A stretch of 64,000 nucleotides of DNA from Rhizophagus clarus (taxonomy: Eukaryota > Glomeromycota > Glomeromycetes > Glomerales > Glomeraceae), in the NCBI GenBank assembly GCA_015698045.1, contig BLAL01000191.1:361001-425000 (forward strand), read 5' to 3'. A program made the position numbers and the translations under genes. The notes beneath the pieces were generated by a model. It did no database searches. It was given only the letters and a program-made list of their open reading frames with translations, and was not told where the DNA came from. Below, in pieces: positions 61,600-64,000 of the stretch. How positions within the stretch are numbered: the stretch's first letter is position 1; the number at the start of each line of letters is the position of its first letter.

Positions 61600-64000
61600 A
61601 TGGATAGAACTGAAGTTGGAGTTCGCAGTGCAAAACGCGGGGCGTTCGTGACATATCATAAACGAATAGACTCTACTGAATACCGTTATATTTATGACTC
61701 CAAAGAAATTAAACTTCATTCTGCAAAAACAGATAATTATATCAAGACATTTAGTATTAAAGAATACAACCTTGTAAACAAATTGACCGAAGAGAATGAG
61801 ATAAAGGAAATTGTTTACATAACAGATTGTTTATTGGATAATCCAAGCCTCTTAGTTTGCTCGCGAACAAGGAAGAATTCATATCATTGCTTTGTTTGTG
61901 ATATTGTCGACTATGAGTATCGATTATTACCTATTGATCTTAATTCTATGATACCTTCAATTAATGATGTAATAACCGATAAAATTGAAACTGGTGTAAG
62001 TAACTCTTGCCCTTTTTTTTTTTAATTTAATTTATCTCTAATTAATATCATTTAATTAAGGGTGAAATATCAACCTATGTTTTCATCTTTGCGTCTGTAA
62101 TTGGACTATCAATATATTGGCTGGCTCACAACCCTTATAATCAACAAAGCTTTAATTACATAAGAGAACTTAATATAAAATTATCTACCAAAGATTCTAT
62201 TACAGCTGTGAATACTTACAATAATTTAGACGAAACGTTTGGGGATAAGAATGTTTTTTATGTAATAGCAGGAGGCGTACAGGGAAATTTAGAATACTTT
62301 GAGATTATGAATGATGGATCAGATTATAAAACGTATTCAATGCCAATGTTGCAATTGACTGGTACTTCAGATCCAGTACCACCTGTTACCCATATAGTTA
62401 TACGTACCCTGAAAGATTTGAAAGAACGTTTATTATTTATTGGACATGGTAAACTTAATTCCCGCATTTTTAATAGATCTCCATTAGCTCGTCTTGACAG
62501 AATTCCAATAGTGCGAATTTCAAGAATATCATTCAATGACAACAAGAAAAATTGGAAAGACGTTAGTATAGTTGTTGGGAACCCTGGAGCTGATGTAACT
62601 AGAGGGGAAATAATCACTATGTTTGTTACGTTAACTGAAGAGTATAATTTATATGTAGCATTGGATATGTACTATAGACCAAATAGTTATCGACCTCATG
62701 ATGGTATAGAAGTGGCACATTACAAAATTGAAAATTTAAATAATGTTACAGTAAATTGGCATCGTATAGATTCACATTGTAGGAAATCATCAAATATTAA
62801 TGAAATTCCACTCTTAGATATTTATGCGGATCAATATAATAGGGGTCTTAAACTTCTTTTACCAAATGAAGTTGAATGGTTTCAAATTTCACCTTTGCCA
62901 CTTGATAGTGACGATGAAGAAGACATACCATCATTTGATAGATGGTTTGGAAAATTGGAATTTAATCAAATTGGACCATACAACATTGAATCAGCTAAGG
63001 ACATTAATGCTCAACGAGAAAAATATGAAGATGAATTGATGATTGATAAATTATTTGAAAAAGAAAACATTGATTATAAAGCATTATACCCCCCTCAAAG
63101 CAAATCTGAATTGAATTTATTATTCGATGAAATATTTAGCAGTAAAGAGGATTTGGTTTGGAAATATGGTATTGTTTATTACTTGTTGAAAGATTGGAAA
63201 TTCATTCATAAACATTCACAAAATTTTGCCGGTCGATATTTAATTTCATCACAGGAAGTACAAATATTTGTTGACGGATGTTGGGCGTTGGATCATGAAA
63301 GATTTGACGATGGGCTTGGACGTCTCTCTGATCCGATCGTGAAAAAATTACTTTCACAATTTCCAAGAATTGATGAGAAAATCATGAAAATTTTCTTAAT
63401 TTCTTCATGTCCTGATCATGCATTAAAATATTCTCACTATCGTTGTATAGTAAGAAGTTCAATTGAAATGATGGAACTTTACATCGAGGCTCTTATAAGT
63501 AATAGTATTTTGAATGTTAGGGAAGCATTAAAATTTTCAGTAAGTTTATTATAATTTTTCACTTCTTTTTTTTTTTTAAAAAAAACAAGAAATAATTTTT
63601 TTCTAAAATTTTTTTTTGCAATTTAAGCGACAAAATAAGTCAGAAGATGATGAAAGTATTAGAGAACGACTTTTAAAAAAATTATTAAACATATGTGTTA
63701 TTGAGGATAAAACGGAAACACAAGAATATGATAAAGAATTGTTAAGTTTACTACTGGATAATTATGAGGAAAAGTTCATCTTACGATATTGGGAAAATAG
63801 TAAAGAACCAAAATTATTATGGTTTTACATTAGAGTACTTGCACAAATTGAAAACTACAGAAATTCATTCATATATTACCAAGTTTATAAATGGTTCAAA
63901 AGGATTTACTTGAAGATGGAATTAACGAGTGATGAATTACGATTTGGTGTGACCATTGAATCAAAGAAAAATGAAGAAGATTCTGACGAAGAAGAACTAG
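61600..64000 (+). CDS. ELYS-domain nucleoporin (runs off right edge)
   Basis: Exons 61600-61995, 62061-63539 and 63628 onward; all in phase 0; about 750 residues visible. The N-terminal 440 residues look like a beta-propeller (short beta-type segments with YVFIFASVIGLSIYWLAHNP and VFYVIAGGVQGNLEYFEI). They are followed by an acidic linker (DSDDEEDIPSFDRWFG) and the ELYS alpha-helical domain: KEDLVWKYGIVYYLLKDWKF, RYLISSQEVQIFVDGCWALD, RFDDGLGRLSDP and SCPDHALKYSHYRCIVRS. ELYS-type proteins (fungal Ely5, animal AHCTF1) attach to the Nup107/84 outer ring of the nuclear pore. The combination of propeller plus ELYS domain resembles the animal protein more than the short yeast form. The C-terminal part is missing from the window. 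Confidence 0.88.

Overview
The window reads as nuclear DNA of a very AT-rich, intron-rich filamentous fungus. Coding exons carry typical fungal orthologues (fungal-type G gamma, Mcp1, Ypp1, a Rho2-type GTPase, Chz1-like). Introns are short (about 60-110 nt). Intergenic DNA is dominated by A/T homopolymers, LINE relics with a C-terminal RNase H, and small terminal-inverted-repeat elements. This combination fits an arbuscular mycorrhizal (Glomeromycotina, Rhizophagus-like) genome; that assignment is an inference from style and was not tested by a search.

Left gene-rich block (1-22.7 kb): AP-3 delta (-, runs off the left edge), EMC5 (+), a Lys/His/Ser-rich nuclear-type protein (-), G-protein gamma (-), Mcp1-like (+), Sar1 (-), a decayed Asn-rich gene (-), two TA-flanked MITEs, a PRA1/Yip3 protein (+), a small mitochondrial-type coiled-coil protein (+), an orphan two-exon gene (-), a Rho2-type GTPase (+), Beclin/Atg6 (-) and Pam16 (+). 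Most of these act in membrane trafficking (AP-3, Sar1, PRA1, Rho, Atg6), ER membrane insertion (EMC5) or mitochondria (Mcp1, Pam16).

Central repeat block (22.7-47.5 kb): no intact host gene is visible. It holds a LINE ORF1-type relic (24.0-26.8 kb), at least three well-bounded MITEs, a nested pair of inverted-repeat elements with a minisatellite of hairpins (27.6-29.8 kb), a 1.1 kb polypurine tract, and an 11-copy tandem array whose 120-bp unit is a 41-nt exon-like core bounded by splice-site consensus (32.9-34.2 kb). A dead LINE (35.3-43.9 kb) is split by two inserted elements. One of these carries a trihelix/Myb-SANT-like gene broken by a single TAG codon.

Right gene-rich block (47.5-64 kb): a CHZ-motif protein (+), a second member of the orphan family (-), pantetheine-phosphate adenylyltransferase (+), Rei1/Reh1 zinc-finger ribosome factor (-), D-2-hydroxyglutarate dehydrogenase (+), Ypp1/TTC7 (+) and an ELYS-domain nucleoporin (+, runs off the right edge).

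Exon models were built by hand from splice consensus, protein-family continuity and phase closure; every multi-exon model listed with explicit exons closes in frame. Four gene pairs are divergent with short shared promoters (AP-3 delta/EMC5, Beclin/Pam16, orphan-2/PPAT, Rei1/D2HGDH). No tRNA, rRNA, CRISPR array or prokaryotic-type operon signal was found.
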